64,000 nt of DNA from positions 1-64,000 of the forward strand of contig JAUCBJ010009150.1 of the NCBI GenBank assembly GCA_032718475.1, written 5' to 3'. Below, one piece after another: positions 37,642-52,083 of this stretch. Under the pieces are notes generated by a model. The model was given only the letters and a program-made list of their open reading frames with translations. It did no database searches and was not told the DNA's origin. A program made the translations under genes and the position numbers. Origin of the DNA: Nemertoderma westbladi. Its lineage: Eukaryota; Xenacoelomorpha; Nemertodermatida; Nemertodermatidae. The stretch's first letter is position 1; every line of letters begins with the position of its first letter.

Positions 37642-39548
37642 GTTATATGCTATATTTCATGTTATATGCTATAGTACATGCTCTGCGATATGCTATATGG
37701 TATGGTATATGCTATGTTATGCTATATGCTATATTCTATAAGCTATATGTCATATGTTATATGTTATGCTATATGCAATGTCATGCTATATGTTATGGTA
37801 TATACAATGTTATATGCTATATGTTGTTATATGCTATAGTACATGCTAAGCTTAATGCTATGCTATATGCAATTCTATATGCTATGCTATATGTTATATG
37901 CTATAGTACATGCTAAGCTAAATGCTATGCTATATGCAATTCTATATGCTATGCTATATGTTATATGCTATATGTTATGCTATATGCCACGTTATGCTAT
38001 ATGTCATATGCTATATGTTATATAGCCTATGCTATATGCTATATGTTATATGTTATGCTATATGCAATGTCATGCTATATGTTATGGTATATACAATGTT
38101 ATATGCTATATGTTGTTATATGCTATAGTACATGCTAAGCTTAATGCTATGCTATATGTAATTCTATATGCTATGCTATATGTTATATGCTATAGTACAT
38201 GCTAAGCTAAATGCTATGCTATATGCAATTCTATATGCTATGCTATATGTTATATGCTATATGTTATGCTATATGCCACGTTATGCTATATGCTATGCTA
38301 TATGCTGTAGGCTATGCTATCATATGTTATGGTATATACAATGTTATATGCTATATGTTGTTATATGCTATAGTACATGCTAAGCTATATGCTATGCTAT
38401 ATGCAATGCTATATGCTATGCTATATGTTATATGATATATGTTATGCTATATGCCACGTTATGATATATGCTATGCTATGCTATATGTCATATGCTATAT
38501 GTTAAATGTTATGCTATATGCCATGTTATGTTATATGCTATAGTACATGCTAAGCTATATGCTCTATGCTATGCTATATGCTATATATCATATGCTATAT
38601 GCTATGGCACATCCTATGCTATATGCTATATATCATATGCTATGCTATGCTATACTATGCTATGGTGTGCTATGCTATGCTATGCTATGCTATTCTATGA
38701 TATGCTATGCCATGCTATGCTATGCTATACTATGCTATATGCTATGGTACATCCTATGCTATATGCTATATGCAATATATCATATGCTATGCTATGCTAT
38801 GCTATGCTATGCTATGCTATGCTATACTATACTATGTTATGCTATGCTATGCTATGCTATGCTATGCTATGTTAAGCTATGATATGCTATGTTATGCTAT
38901 GCTATGCTGTTCTATGATATGCTATGCTATGCTATGCTATGCTATATGCTATGGTACATCCTATGCTATATGCTATATGCAATATATCATATGCTATGCT
39001 ATGCTATGCTATGCTATGCTATGCTATGCTATACTATACTATGCTATGCTATGCTATGCTATGCTATGCTATGCTATTCTATGATATGCTATGCTATGCT
39101 ATATGCTATGGTACATCCTATGCTATATGCTATATGCAATATATCATATGCTATGCTATGCTATGCTATGCTATGCTATACTATGCTATACTATGTTATG
39201 CTATGCTATGCTATGCTATGCTATGCTATGCTATGCTATGCTATGCTATGCTATGCTATGCTATGCTATGCTATGCTATGCTATGTTAAGCTATGCTATG
39301 CTATGCTGTTCTATGATATGCTATGATATGCTATGCTATGCTATGCTATATGCTATGGTTCATCCTATGCTATATGCTATATGCAATATATCATATGCTA
39401 TGCTATGCTATGCTATGCTATGCTATGCTATGCTATGCATATGCTATGCTATGCTATGCTATGCTATGCTATGCTATGCTATTGTATGCTATGATATGCT
39501 ATGCTATGCTATGTTAAGCTATGATATGCTATGTTATGCTATGCTATG
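37642..39548. repeat. M4 CTATG / 12-mer array, unit F
   Basis: The left two thirds match unit E. Differences are pentamer-count changes in several runs and a GCATATGC interruption (about 39437) where E and G have CTATGATATGC. Confidence 0.93.
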
Positions 39549-40398
39549 TTTGTCAAAATGACATTTTGACATGTCATTTTGCAAAAATGTCACTTTCAAA
39601 TTGACAGTTTGACATGTCATTTTGTCAAAATGTCACTTTCAAATTGACATTTTGACATGTCATTTTGCCAAATGTCATTTTCAAGTTGACATTTTGACAT
39701 GTAATTTTGCCAAAATGTCACTTTCGAATTGACATTTTCACATGTCATTTTGCCAAAATGTCAATGTGTCAATATGTCACTTTCAAATTGACAGTTTGAC
39801 ATGTCATTTTGTAAAATGTCACTTTCAAATTGACATTTTGACATGTTATTTCGCCAAAATGTCACTTTCAAATTGACATTTTGACATGTCAATTTGCCAA
39901 AATGTCATTTTCAAGTTGACATTTTGACATGTCATTTTGTCAAAATGTCATTTTCAAATTGACATTTTGACATGTCATTTTGTCAAAATGTCATTTTCAA
40001 ATTGACATTTTGACATGTCATTTTGCCAAAATGTCACTTTCGAATTGACATTTTCACATGTCATTTTGCCAAAATGTCAATGTGTCAATATGTCACTTTC
40101 AAATTGACAGTTTGACATGTCATTTTGTAAAATGTCACTTTCAAATTGACATTTTGACATGTCATTTCGCCAAAATGTCACTTTCAAATTGACATTTTGA
40201 CATGTCATTTTGCCAAAATGTCATTTTCAAGTTGACATTTTGACATGTAATTTTCCCCCAAAATGTCACTTTCGAATTGACATTTTCACATGTCATTTTG
40301 CCAAAATGTCAATGTGTCAATATGTCACTTTCAAATTGACAGTTTGACATGTCATTTTGTCAAAATGTCATTTTCAAATTGACATTTTGACATGTCAT
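39549..40398. repeat. M5 43-bp satellite, unit F
   Basis: 850 bp, the same monomer order as E and G. Confidence 0.92.
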
Positions 40399-43347
40399 AT
40401 TTTATGAGATTTAAGGTATTTTTTCTTGAAAAAGCGAACATAACTTTTCTGAGTCCGTTTCTGTGACATTTAAAGAAAAGTTCACTTGTGATACTTCTTT
40501 TAGTGTTAAATTAACAGCAGATTCCAAATACAGTAACCGTTTTTACATATGATTTGTAGTTCTCGCGATATTTGGGTTCAAACACAACGTTTTTTGATAT
40601 TTTACGAAATTTAAGGTATTTTTTCTTGAAAAAGCATACATAACTATTCCCAGTCCGTTTCTGTAACATTTAGAGAAAAGTTAACTTGTGATACTTCTTT
40701 TAGTGTTAAATTAACAGCAGATTCCAAATACAGTAACCGTTTTTACATATGATTTGTAGTTCTCGCGATATTTGGGTTCAAACACAACGTTTTTTTATAT
40801 TTTACGAAATTTAAGGTATTTTTTCTTGAAAAAGCAAACATAACTATTCCCAGTCCGTTTCTGTAACATTTAGAGAAAAGTTAACTTGTGATACTTCTTT
40901 TAGTGTTAAATTAAACAGCAGATTCCAAATACAGTAACCGTTTTTACATATGATTTGTAGTTCTCGCGATATTTGGGTTCAAACACAATGTTTTTTGATA
41001 TTTTACGAAATTTAAGGTATTTTTTCTTGAAAAAGCAAACATAACTATTCCCAGTCCGTTTCTGTAACATTTAGAGAAAAGTTAACTTGTGATACTTCTT
41101 TTAGTGTTAAATTAACAGCAGATTCCAAATACAGTAACCGTTTTTACATATGATTTGTAGTTCTCGCGATATTTGTGTTCAAACACAACGTTTTTTTATA
41201 TTTTACGAAATTTAAGGTATTTTTTCTTGAAAAAGCAAACATAACTATTCCCAGTCCGTTTCTGTAACATTTAGAGAAAAGTTCACTTGTGATACTTCTT
41301 TTAGTGTTAAATTAACAGCAGATTCCAAATACAGTAACCGTTTTTACATATGATTTGTAGTTCTCGCGATATTTGGGTTCAAACACAATGTTTTTTGATA
41401 TTTTACGAAATTTAAGGTATTTTTTCTTGAAAAAGCAAACATAACTATTCCCAGTCCGTTTCTGTAACATTTAGAGAAAAGTTCACTTGTGATACTTCTT
41501 TTAGTGTTAAATTAACAGCAGATTCCAAATACAGTAACCGTTTTTACATATGATTTGTAGTTCTCGCGATATTTCGGTTTAAACACAACGTTTTTTGATA
41601 TTTTATGAAATTTAAGGTATTTTTTCTTGAAAAAGCAGACATAACTATTCCCAGTCCGTTTCTGTAACATTTAGAGAAAAGTTCACTTGTGATACTTCTT
41701 TTAGTGTTAAATTAACAGCAGATTCCAAATACAGTAACCGTTTTTACATATGATTTGTAGTTCTCGCGATATTTGGGTTCAAACACAACGTTTTTTTATA
41801 TTTTACGAAATTTAAGGGATTTTTTATTGAAAAAGCAGACCTAACTATTCCCAGTCCGTTTCTGTAACATTTAGAGAAAAGTTAACTTGTGATACTTCTT
41901 TTAGTGTTAAATTAACCGCCGATTCCAAATACAGTAACCGTTTTTACATATGATTTGTAGTTCTCGCGATATTGGGGTTCAAACACAATGTTTTTTTATA
42001 TTTTACGAAATTTAAGGTATTTTTTCTTGAAAAAGCAGACATAACTATTCCCAGTCCGTTTCTGTAACATTTAAAGAAAAGTTCACTTGTGATACTTCTT
42101 TTAGTGTTAAATTAACAGCAGATTCCAAATACAGTAACCGTTTTTACATATGATTTGTAGTTCTCGCGATATTGGGGTTCAAACACAACGTTTTTTTATA
42201 TTTTACGAAATTTAAGGTATTTTTTCTTGAAAAAGCAAACATAACTATTCCCAGTCCGTTTCTGTAACATTTAAAGAAAAGTTCACTTGTGATACTTCTT
42301 TTAGTGTTAAATTAACAGCAGATTCCAAATACAGTAACCGTTTTTACATATGATTTGTAGTTCTCGCGATATTGGGGTTCAAACACAACGTTTTTTTATA
42401 TTTTACGAAATTTAAGGTATTTTTTCTTGAAAAAGCAGACATAACTATTCCCAGTCCGTTTCTGTAACATTTAGAGAAAAGTTAACTTGTGATACTTCTT
42501 TTAGTGTTAAATTAACAGCAGATTCCAAATACAGTAACCGTTTTTACATATGATTTGTAGTTCTCGCGATATTTGGGTTCAAACACAACGTTTTTTTATA
42601 TTTTACGAAATTTAAGGGATTTTTTATTGAAAAAGCAGACCTAACTATTCCCAGTCCGTTTCTGTAACATTTAAAGAAAAGTTCACTTGTGATACTTCTT
42701 TTAGTGTTAAATTAACAGCAGATTCCAAATACAGTAACCGTTTTTACATATGATTTGTAGTTCTCGCGATATTGGGGTTCAAACACAACGTTTTTTTATA
42801 TTTTACGAAATTTAAGGTATTTTTTCTTGAAAAAGCAGACATAACTATTCCCAGTCCGTTTCTGTAACATTTAGAGAAAAGTTCACTTGTGATACTTCTT
42901 TTAGTGTTAAATTAACAGCAGATTCCAAATACAGTAACCGTTTTTACATATGATTTGTAGTTCTCGCGATATTGGGGTTCAAACACAACGTTTTTTTATA
43001 TTTTACGAAATTTAAGGTATTTTTTCTTGAAAAAGCAGACATAACTATTCCCAGTCCGTTTCTGTAACATTTAGAGAAAAGTTCCCTTGCGATACTTCTT
43101 TTAGTGTTAAATTAACAGCAGATTCCAAATACAGTAACCGTTTTTACATATGATTTGTAGTTCTCGCGATATTTGGGTTCAAACACAATGTTTTTTGATA
43201 TTTTACGAAATTTAAGGTATTTTTTCTTGAAAAAGCAAACATAACTATTCCCAGTCCGTTTCTGTAACATTTAGAGAAAAGTTAACTTGTGATACTTCTT
43301 TTAGTGTTAAATTAACAGCAGATTCCAAATACAGTAACCGTTTTTAC
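40399..43347. repeat. M6 200-bp satellite, 14.75 copies, unit F
   Basis: The longest M6 array in the window and the most varied. Sub-variants GATATTGGGGTTC, CACAATGTTTT, CGTTTTTTTATATT and AAGGGATTTTTTATTG with CAGACCTAAC alternate. AAGGGATTTTTTATTG occurs twice (about 41815 and 42615), 800 bp apart, which suggests a four-monomer block duplication. One monomer has an extra A (ATTAAACAGCAG, about 40911). Confidence 0.95.
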
Positions 43348-45086
43348 TTAAATTGTAGATTTTGCAACAAAAATTAAAAAAAAATACGATTTGAGGGAAT
43401 CACAACAAAACTTTTTAAGTTTAAAACAACCGGTTATGTTAAACATAACGGTAACGTATAACGGCATAACGGTACCAAAAATAACTTCATTTTAATAACA
43501 AAATAAACGGATAAACAGATGAGTAACCAGAACCCGGTAGCACAAACATACAGATCAGTAACAGCAGTATCAACACCAGATTAGCACAAGACTTAATAAG
43601 TAAAATGAAAGCCGACTTCCACCACTGGGTACGAACCTATTGCTTAACGAAATGTCCCTATTTATAATCGAATATGGTGCGAGCCACAAAGTCTGTGAGC
43701 CATAGCATACAGTTGAATGTAGAGCATGAATGGGCCATTGTTAGTCCGTTGAATTGAGATTGAGAGGGAAAATCATATCATCAGCCAAAATGGAGCCTTC
43801 GCAAAACGTTTATCTAATGAACAATGTCTATTATTTGGCCTAGCTAGTACAACTGTATGCCACCGTTCACGGACCCCGCCAACCCACCGAGTCCCTACAG
43901 ATCTCCCTTGGGTTCCTCTTGGCCCTCGAAGTATCGTATCTTATCCTTGGGATTGGGGATTATGGTAGCGCTGCCCGGCTTCCAGTCGATCGGACAGACG
44001 TCCCCGTGCTGGTCCGTGTACTGGAAGGCCTGCACGAGACGCAGGGTCTGTAAGGGTCCGTAAGTCGTTCTCAACATTATTGTGGGAATCTGGGATGCCC
44101 AAGTTCGCATGGCGTGGGTTCGTGGATGCCATAGGACGCGTCCCGACCTGGAGAAAACAATTAAGTGAAAATACAAATGAACAGTGACATGTTATTTAAA
44201 AATCTCATATAATTAAATATCAATTAAACATCAATAAACACAAACACATATTTAATAATAAACAAACACACCAACACTTATATAGTGTAGGAATGAATAA
44301 TTACCCGTTGTAACAATAATTGCAAGCCAGACGTCCCAACACTTTAATAAATAATTCATTGCGAACGACTTGCTGGTAATGTTGTGAATAAACTGTAAAT
44401 CTAAACTCTAAATAATCAATTGTAATTAAACTTTAAACCAAAGCGATTTTAAATAAGAAACTTTGTTAAACGTAACTTATAATATATTTAGCTACTGAGG
44501 AGGCAGCGCTTATTATATATTGGTGTTGGTGTCTGTAATACAAAGCGAACAAATGTCTGGCCATTGACCTTGTGTCTTTGTGTGAAGCCGCGCTATCCAA
44601 TAATAAGACGGTATAACAATTATTGGTTGTTCAAGCAAAGGCAATGTATACGTTAATGTATAATAATATGTTGCTTGGCGTGGGTGGCTGAGGCCTTGGC
44701 CTTGGTTGGTTAGTTTCCAGGGTGATTGTTCTAGAATATTAAATTATTTACCTTGAGTGAACCAAACCAACCACCCACACAATGCTGAAGCACAGCGGTT
44801 GTATCCCAGCCGTCCAGCCCAGCCCGGCTGGCGCCTCCTACAACACAATGCAAGCAGCTCAGCTCAATATTGGTTGTAAAATTCTCTTGTAAATATTTTC
44901 CAACTCAATAAATAATTACACTTGAAATGCACTATAGAGGGGTGGGGAGGTGTTAGCGATGTCGACAGGCGATTCTAACTGTTTTTGGGGATCATTTCCT
45001 TAAAATATATTTTTTATGCTCTATCTCGTGGTGTCGGTTAGAACGCGCGAAAATGAAAATCGATGCTCATTTTTGAAAAAAATCGG
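43348..45086. repeat. M1 module, unit G (most diverged copy)
   Basis: Carries the largest number of private substitutions: CATACAGTTG, GAGCATGAATGG, TCATCAGCC, GGGATGCCC, GCATGGCG, ATAGGACGCG, TATAGTGTAGG, AACTGTAAATC, ATTTAGCTACTG, TTGGTTGTAAAATTC and GTCGACAGG. The hairpin site reads CACAGCGGTTGTATCC. The exon itself is unchanged. Confidence 0.87.
43895..44047 (-). pseudogene. 2-Cys peroxiredoxin terminal exon fragment, copy G
   Basis: Same 50 residues and TAG stop as copy B, although the surrounding M1 is the most mutated of all. The three nearest upstream changes fall outside the exon. Confidence 0.75.
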
Positions 45087-45302
45087 AAGTTATTTCGATA
45101 AATTATGGCTAATTAACGGAAGGGCTTTTGTGTTGGCAATTTATTATTTAATACAGTTGAATATTTGGCTGAATTGAAGTTCATTAACCCGGATAATTAA
45201 ATTAAAATGACAAATTATTTCGGTAAATTATGGCTAATTTTGGGAAGGGCTTTTGGAATGGAAATCAAATTTAAATGAAAGGTGTTCTTAGGAGAATTTG
45301 AA
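45087..45302. repeat. M2 125-bp repeat, about 1.5 copies, unit G
   Basis: Variant set of E and F. Confidence 0.88.
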
Positions 45303-45787
45303 TTAATAACGAGTGCCCTACATAACGGCGCAGTGCACTTAATAACGAGTGCACTACATAACGGCGCAGTGCACTTAATAACGAGTGCCCTACATAACAG
45401 CGCAGTGCACTTAATAACGAGTGCACTACATAACGGCGCAGTGCACTTAATAACGAGTGCCCTACATAACGGCGCAGTGCACTTAATAACGAGTGCACTA
45501 CATAACGGCGCAGTGCATTTAATAACTAGTGCCCTACATAACAGCGCATTGCACTTAATAACGAGTGCACTACATAACGGCGCAGTGCACTTAATAACGA
45601 GTGCACTACATAACGGCGCAGTGCACTTAATAACTAGTGCCCTACATAACAGCGCAGTGCACTTAATAACGAGTGCCCTACATAACGGCGCAGTGCACTT
45701 TATAACGGTGCAGTGCACTTGATAAAGATGTAGTGCACTTCATAAAGGTGTTAGTAGTGCACTTCATAACGATGCAGTGCACTTAAT
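45303..45787. repeat. Expanded M3 minisatellite, 11 copies, unit G
   Basis: Third block with the same eleven-monomer variant order. Confidence 0.95.
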
Positions 45788-47698
45788 GTTATATGCTATA
45801 TTTCATGTTATATGCTATAGTACATGCTCTGCGATATGCTATATGGTATGGTATATGCTATGTTATGCTATATGCTATATTCTATAAGCTATATGTCATA
45901 TGTTATATGTTATGCTATATGCAATGTCATGCTATATGTTATGGTATATACAATGTTATATGCTATATGTTGTTATATGCTATAGTACATGCTAAGCTTA
46001 ATGCTATGCTATATGCAATTCTATATGCTATGCTATATGTTATATGCTATAGTACATGCTAAGCTAAATGCTATGCTATATGCAATTCTATATGCTATGC
46101 TATATGTTATATGCTATATGTTATGCTATATGCCACGTTATGCTATATGTCATATGCTATATGTTATATAGCCTATGCTATATGCTATATGTTATATGTT
46201 ATGCTATATGCAATGTCATGCTATATGTTATGGTATATACAATGTTATATGCTATATGTTGTTATATGCTATAGTACATGCTAAGCTTAATGCTATGCTA
46301 TATGTAATTCTATATGCTATGCTATATGTTATATGCTATAGTACATGCTAAGCTAAATGCTATGCTATATGCAATTCTATATGCTATGCTATATGTTATA
46401 TGCTATATGTTATGCTATATGCCACGTTATGCTATATGCTATGCTATATGCTGTAGGCTATGCTATCATATGTTATGGTATATACAATGTTATATGCTAT
46501 ATGTTGTTATATGCTATAGTACATGCTAAGCTATATGCTATGCTATATGCAATGCTATATGCTATGCTATATGTTATATGATATATGTTATGCTATATGC
46601 CACGTTATGATATATGCTATGCTATGCTATATGTCATATGCTATATGTTAAATGTTATGCTATATGCCATGTTATGTTATATGCTATAGTACATGCTAAG
46701 CTATATGCTCTATGCTATGCTATATGCTATATATCATATGCTATATGCTATGGCACATCCTATGCTATATGCTATATATCATATGCTATGCTATGCTATG
46801 CTATACTATGCTATGGTGTGCTATGCTATGCTATGCTATGCTATTCTATGATATGCTATGCCATGCTATGCTATGCTATACTATGCTATATGCTATGGTA
46901 CATCCTATGCTATATGCTATATGCAATATATCATATGCTATGCTATGCTATGCTATGCTATGCTATGCTATACTATACTATACTATGTTATGCTATGCTA
47001 TGCTATGCTATGCTATGCTATGTTAAGCTATGATATGCTATGTTATGCTATGCTATGCTGTTCTATGATATGCTATGCTATGCTATGCTATATGCTATGG
47101 TACATCCTATGCTATATGCTATATGCAATATATCATATGCTATGCTATGCTATGCTATGCTATGCTATGCTATGCTATGCTATACTATACTATGCTATGC
47201 TATGCTATGCTATGCTATGCTATTCTATGATATGCTATGCTATGCTATATGCTATGGTACATCCTATGCTATATGCTATATGCAATATATCATATGCTAT
47301 GCTATGCTATGCTATGCTATGCTATACTATGCTATACTATGTTATGCTATGCTATGCTATGCTATGCTATGCTATGCTATGCTATGCTATGCTATGCTAT
47401 GCTATGCTATGCTATGCTATGTTAAGCTATGCTATGCTATGCTGTTCTATGATATGCTATGATATGCTATGCTATGCTATGCTATATGCTATGGTTCATC
47501 CTATGCTATATGCTATATGCAATATATCATATGCTATGCTATGCTATGCTATGCTATGCTATGCTATGCTATGCTATGATATGCTATGCTATGCTATGCT
47601 ATGCTATGCTATGCTATGCTATGCTATGCTATTGTATGCTATGATATGCTATGCTATGCTATGTTAAGCTATGATATGCTATGTTATGCTATGCTATG
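45788..47698. repeat. M4 CTATG / 12-mer array, unit G
   Basis: The longest M4 (about 1.91 kb). It has an extra CTATA repeat (CTATACTATACTATACTATG, about 46967) where F has two. Confidence 0.93.
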
Positions 47699-48548
47699 TT
47701 TGTCAAAATGACATTTTGACATGTCATTTTGCAAAAATGTCACTTTCAAATTGACAGTTTGACATGTCATTTTGTCAAAATGTCACTTTCAAATTGACAT
47801 TTTGACATGTCATTTTGCCAAATGTCATTTTCAAGTTGACATTTTGACATGTAATTTTGCCAAAATGTCACTTTCGAATTGACATTTTCACATGTCATTT
47901 TGCCAAAATGTCAATGTGTCAATATGTCACTTTCAAATTGACAGTTTGACATGTCATTTTGTAAAATGTCACTTTCAAATTGACATTTTGACATGTTATT
48001 TCGCCAAAATGTCACTTTCAAATTGACATTTTGACATGTCAATTTGCCAAAATGTCATTTTCAAGTTGACATTTTGACATGTCATTTTGTCAAAATGTCA
48101 TTTTCAAATTGACATTTTGACATGTCATTTTGTCAAAATGTCATTTTCAAATTGACATTTTGACATGTCATTTTGCCAAAATGTCACTTTCGAATTGACA
48201 TTTTCACATGTCATTTTGCCAAAATGTCAATGTGTCAATATGTCACTTTCAAATTGACAGTTTGACATGTCATTTTGTAAAATGTCACTTTCAAATTGAC
48301 ATTTTGACATGTCATTTCGCCAAAATGTCACTTTCAAATTGACATTTTGACATGTCATTTTGCCAAAATGTCATTTTCAAGTTGACATTTTGACATGTAA
48401 TTTTCCCCCAAAATGTCACTTTCGAATTGACATTTTCACATGTCATTTTGCCAAAATGTCAATGTGTCAATATGTCACTTTCAAATTGACAGTTTGACAT
48501 GTCATTTTGTCAAAATGTCATTTTCAAATTGACATTTTGACATGTCAT
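47699..48548. repeat. M5 43-bp satellite, unit G
   Basis: 850 bp, matching F. Confidence 0.92.
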
Positions 48549-50498
48549 ATTTTATGAGATTTAAGGTATTTTTTCTTGAAAAAGCGAACATAACTTTTCT
48601 GAGTCCGTTTCTGTGACATTTAAAGAAAAGTTCACTTGTGATACTTCTTTTAGTGTTAAATTAACAGCAGATTCCAAATACAGTAACCGTTTTTACATAT
48701 GATTTGTAGTTCTCGCGATATTTGGGTTCAAACACAACGTTTTTTGATATTTTACGAAATTTAAGGTATTTTTTCTTGAAAAAGCATACATAACTATTCC
48801 CAGTCCGTTTCTGTAACATTTAGAGAAAAGTTAACTTGTGATACTTCTTTTAGTGTTAAATTAACAGCAGATTCCAAATACAGTAACCGTTTTTACATAT
48901 GATTTGTAGTTCTCGCGATATTTGGGTTCAAACACAACGTTTTTTTATATTTTACGAAATTTAAGGTATTTTTTCTTGAAAAAGCAAACATAACTATTCC
49001 CAGTCCGTTTCTGTAACATTTAGAGAAAAGTTAACTTGTGATACTTCTTTTAGTGTTAAATTAACAGCAGATTCCAAATACAGTAACCGTTTTTACATAT
49101 GATTTGTAGTTCTCGCGATATTTGGGTTCAAACACAATGTTTTTTGATATTTTACGAAATTTAAGGTATTTTTTCTTGAAAAAGCAAACATAACTATTCC
49201 CAGTCCGTTTCTGTAACATTTAGAGAAAAGTTAACTTGTGATACTTCTTTTAGTGTTAAATTAACAGCAGATTCCAAATACAGTAACCGTTTTTACATAT
49301 GATTTGTAGTTCTCGCGATATTTGGGTTCAAACACAACGTTTTTTGATATTTTACGAAATTTAAGGTATTTTTTCTTGAAAAAGCATACATAACTATTCC
49401 CAGTCCGTTTCTGTAACATTTAGAGAAAAGTTAACTTGTGATACTTCTTTTAGTGTTAAATTAACAGCAGATTCCAAATACAGTAACCGTTTTTACATAT
49501 GATTTGTAGTTCTCGCGATATTTGGGTTCAAACACAACGTTTTTTGATATTTTACGAAATTTAAGGTATTTTTTCTTGAAAAAGCAAACATAACTATTCC
49601 CAGTCCGTTTCTGTAACATTTAGAGAAAAGTTCACTTGTGATACTTCTTTTAGTGTTAAATTAACAGCAGATTCCAAATACAGTAACCGTTTTTACATAT
49701 GATTTGTAGTTCTCGCGATATTTGGGTTCAAACACAACGTTTTTTGATATTTTACGAAATTTAAGGTATTTTTTCTTGAAAAAGCAAACATAACTATTCC
49801 CAGTCCGTTTCTGTAACATTTAGAGAAAAGTTAACTTGTGATACTTCTTTTAGTGTTAAATTAACAGCAGATTCCAAATACAGTAACCGTTTTTACATAT
49901 GATTTGTAGTTCTCGCGATATTTGGGTTCAAACACAACGTTTTTTTATATTTTACGAAATTTAAGGTATTTTTCTTCTTGAAAAAGCAAACATAACTATT
50001 CCCAGTCCGTTTCTGTAACATTTAGAGAAAAGTTAACTTGTGATACTTCTTTTAGTGTTAAATTAACCGCAGATTCCAAATACAGTAACCGTTTTTACAT
50101 ATGATTTGTAGTTCTCGCGATATTTGGGTTCAAACACAACGTTTTTTGATATTTTACGAAATTTAAGGTATTTTTTCTTGAAAAAGCAAACATAACTATT
50201 CCCAGTCCGTTTCTGTAACATTTAGAGAAAAGTTAACTTGTGATACTTCTTTTAGTGTTAAATTAACCGCAGATTCCAAATACAGTAACCGTTTTTACAT
50301 ATGATTTGTAGTTCTCGCGATATTTGGGTTCAAACACAACGTTTTTTGATATTTTACGAAATTTAAGGTATTTTTTCTTGAAAAAGCAAACATAACTATT
50401 CCCAGTCCGTTTCTGTAACATTTAGAGAAAAGTTAACTTGTGATACTTCTTTTAGTGTTAAATTAACCGCAGATTCCAAATACAGTAACCGTTTTTAC
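48549..50498. repeat. M6 200-bp satellite, 9.75 copies, unit G
   Basis: Internal monomers are mainly the CAAACATAACTATTCCCAG type. One has GTATTTTTCTTCTTGAAAAAG (2-bp insertion, about 49970), also found in unit H. The last three monomers share AACCGCAGATTCC. Confidence 0.95.
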
Positions 50499-50994
50499 TT
50501 AAATTGTAGATTTTGCAACAAAAATTAAAAAAAAATACGATTTGAGGGAATCACAACAAAACTTTTTAAGTTTAAAACAACCGGTTATGTTAAACATAAC
50601 GGTAACGTATAACGGCATAACGGTACCAAAAATAACTTCATTTTAATAACAAAATAAACGGATAAACAGATGAGTAACCAGAACCCGGTAGCACAAACAT
50701 ACAGATCAGTAACAGCAGTATCAACACCAGATTAGCACAAGACTTAATAAGTAAAATGAAAGCCGACTTCCACCACTGGGTACGAACCTATTGCTTAACG
50801 AAATGTCCCTATTTATAATCGAATATGGTGCGAGCCACAAAGTCTGTGAGCCATAGCATATAGTTGAATGTAGAGCATGCATGGGCCATTGTTAGTCCGT
50901 TGAATTGAGATTTAGAGGGAAAATCATATCATTAGCCAAAATGGAGCCTTCGCAAAACGTTTATCTAATGAACAATGTCTATTATTTGGCCTAG

Positions 50995-51198
50995 CTAGTA
51001 CAACTGTATGCCACCGTTCACGGACCCCGCCAACCCACCGAGTCCATACAGATCTCCCTTGGGTTCCTCTTGGCCCTCGAAGTATCGTATCTTATCCTTG
51101 GGATTGGGGATTATGGTAGCGCTGCCCGGCTTCCAGTCGATCGGACAGACGTCCCCGTGCTGGTCCGTGTACTGGAAGGCCTGCACGAGACGCAGGGT
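50995..51198 (-). pseudogene. 2-Cys peroxiredoxin terminal exon fragment, read-through copy H
   Basis: The first 50 residues equal copy B, but the codon that is TAG in B to G is TAT here. The frame runs 17 residues further ([17 protein letters not shown]) to a TAG at 50995. Ordinary 2-Cys peroxiredoxins end within a few residues of the YF pair, so the shorter TAG form is nearer family length and the TAT tail is probably former 3' UTR; which allele is ancestral cannot be told from here. Confidence 0.75.
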
Positions 51199-51903
51199 CT
51201 GTAAGGGTCCGTAAGTCGTTCTCAACATTATTGTGGGAATCTGGGAAGCCCAAGTTCGCACGGCGTGGGTTCGTGGATGCCATAGCACGCGTCCCGACCT
51301 GGAGAAAACAATTAAGTGAAAATACAAATGAACAGTGACAAGTTATTTAAAAATCTCATATAATTAAATGTCAATTAAACATCAATAAACACAAACACAT
51401 ATTTAATAATAAACAAACACACCAACACTTATATAATGTTGGAATGAATAATTACCCGTTGTAACAATAATTGCAAGCCAGACGTCCCAACACTTTAATA
51501 AATAATTCATTGCGAACGACTTGCTGGTAATGTTGTGAATAAACAGTAAATCTAAACTCTAAATAATCAATTGTAATTAAACTTTAAACCAAAGCGATTT
51601 TAAATAAGAAACTTTGTTAAACGTAACTTATAATATATTCAGCTACTGAGGAAGCAGCGCTTATTATATATTGGTGTTGGTGTCTGTAATACAAAGCGAA
51701 CAAATGTCTGGCCATTGACCTTGTGTCTTTGTGTGAAGCCGCGCTATCCAATAATAAGACGGTATAACAATTATTGGTTGTTCAAGCAAAGGCAATGTAT
51801 ACGTTAATGTATAATAATATGTTGCTTGGCGTGGGTGGCTGAGGCCTTGGCCTTGGTTGGTTAGTTTCCAGGGTGATATGTTCTAGAATATTAAATTATT
51901 TAC

Positions 51904-52083
51904 CTTGAGTGAACCAAACCAACCACCCACACAATGCTGAAGCACAGCCATTGTATCCCAGCCGTCCAGCCCAGCCCGGCTGGCGCCTCCTACAACACAA
52001 TGCAAGCAGCTCAGCTCAATATTGCTTGAAAATTCTCTTGTAAATATTTTCCAACTCAATAAATAATTACACTTGAAATGCAC
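51904..52083 (-). other. Exon-like open segment with donor site, unit H (weak)
   Basis: Sixty open codons on the minus strand end exactly at AAG/GTAAAT, a good splice-donor match. Joined to the peroxiredoxin exon (705-bp GT...AG interval) they would keep its reading frame, because unit H has a 1-bp deletion at the hairpin site. There is no ATG: the frame opens at a GTG, and the CAGGCGATTCTAACTG tail supplies a TAG upstream. The residues match no family I know. Units with an ATG (A, B, J) are in another frame. Most likely non-coding. Confidence 0.2.
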
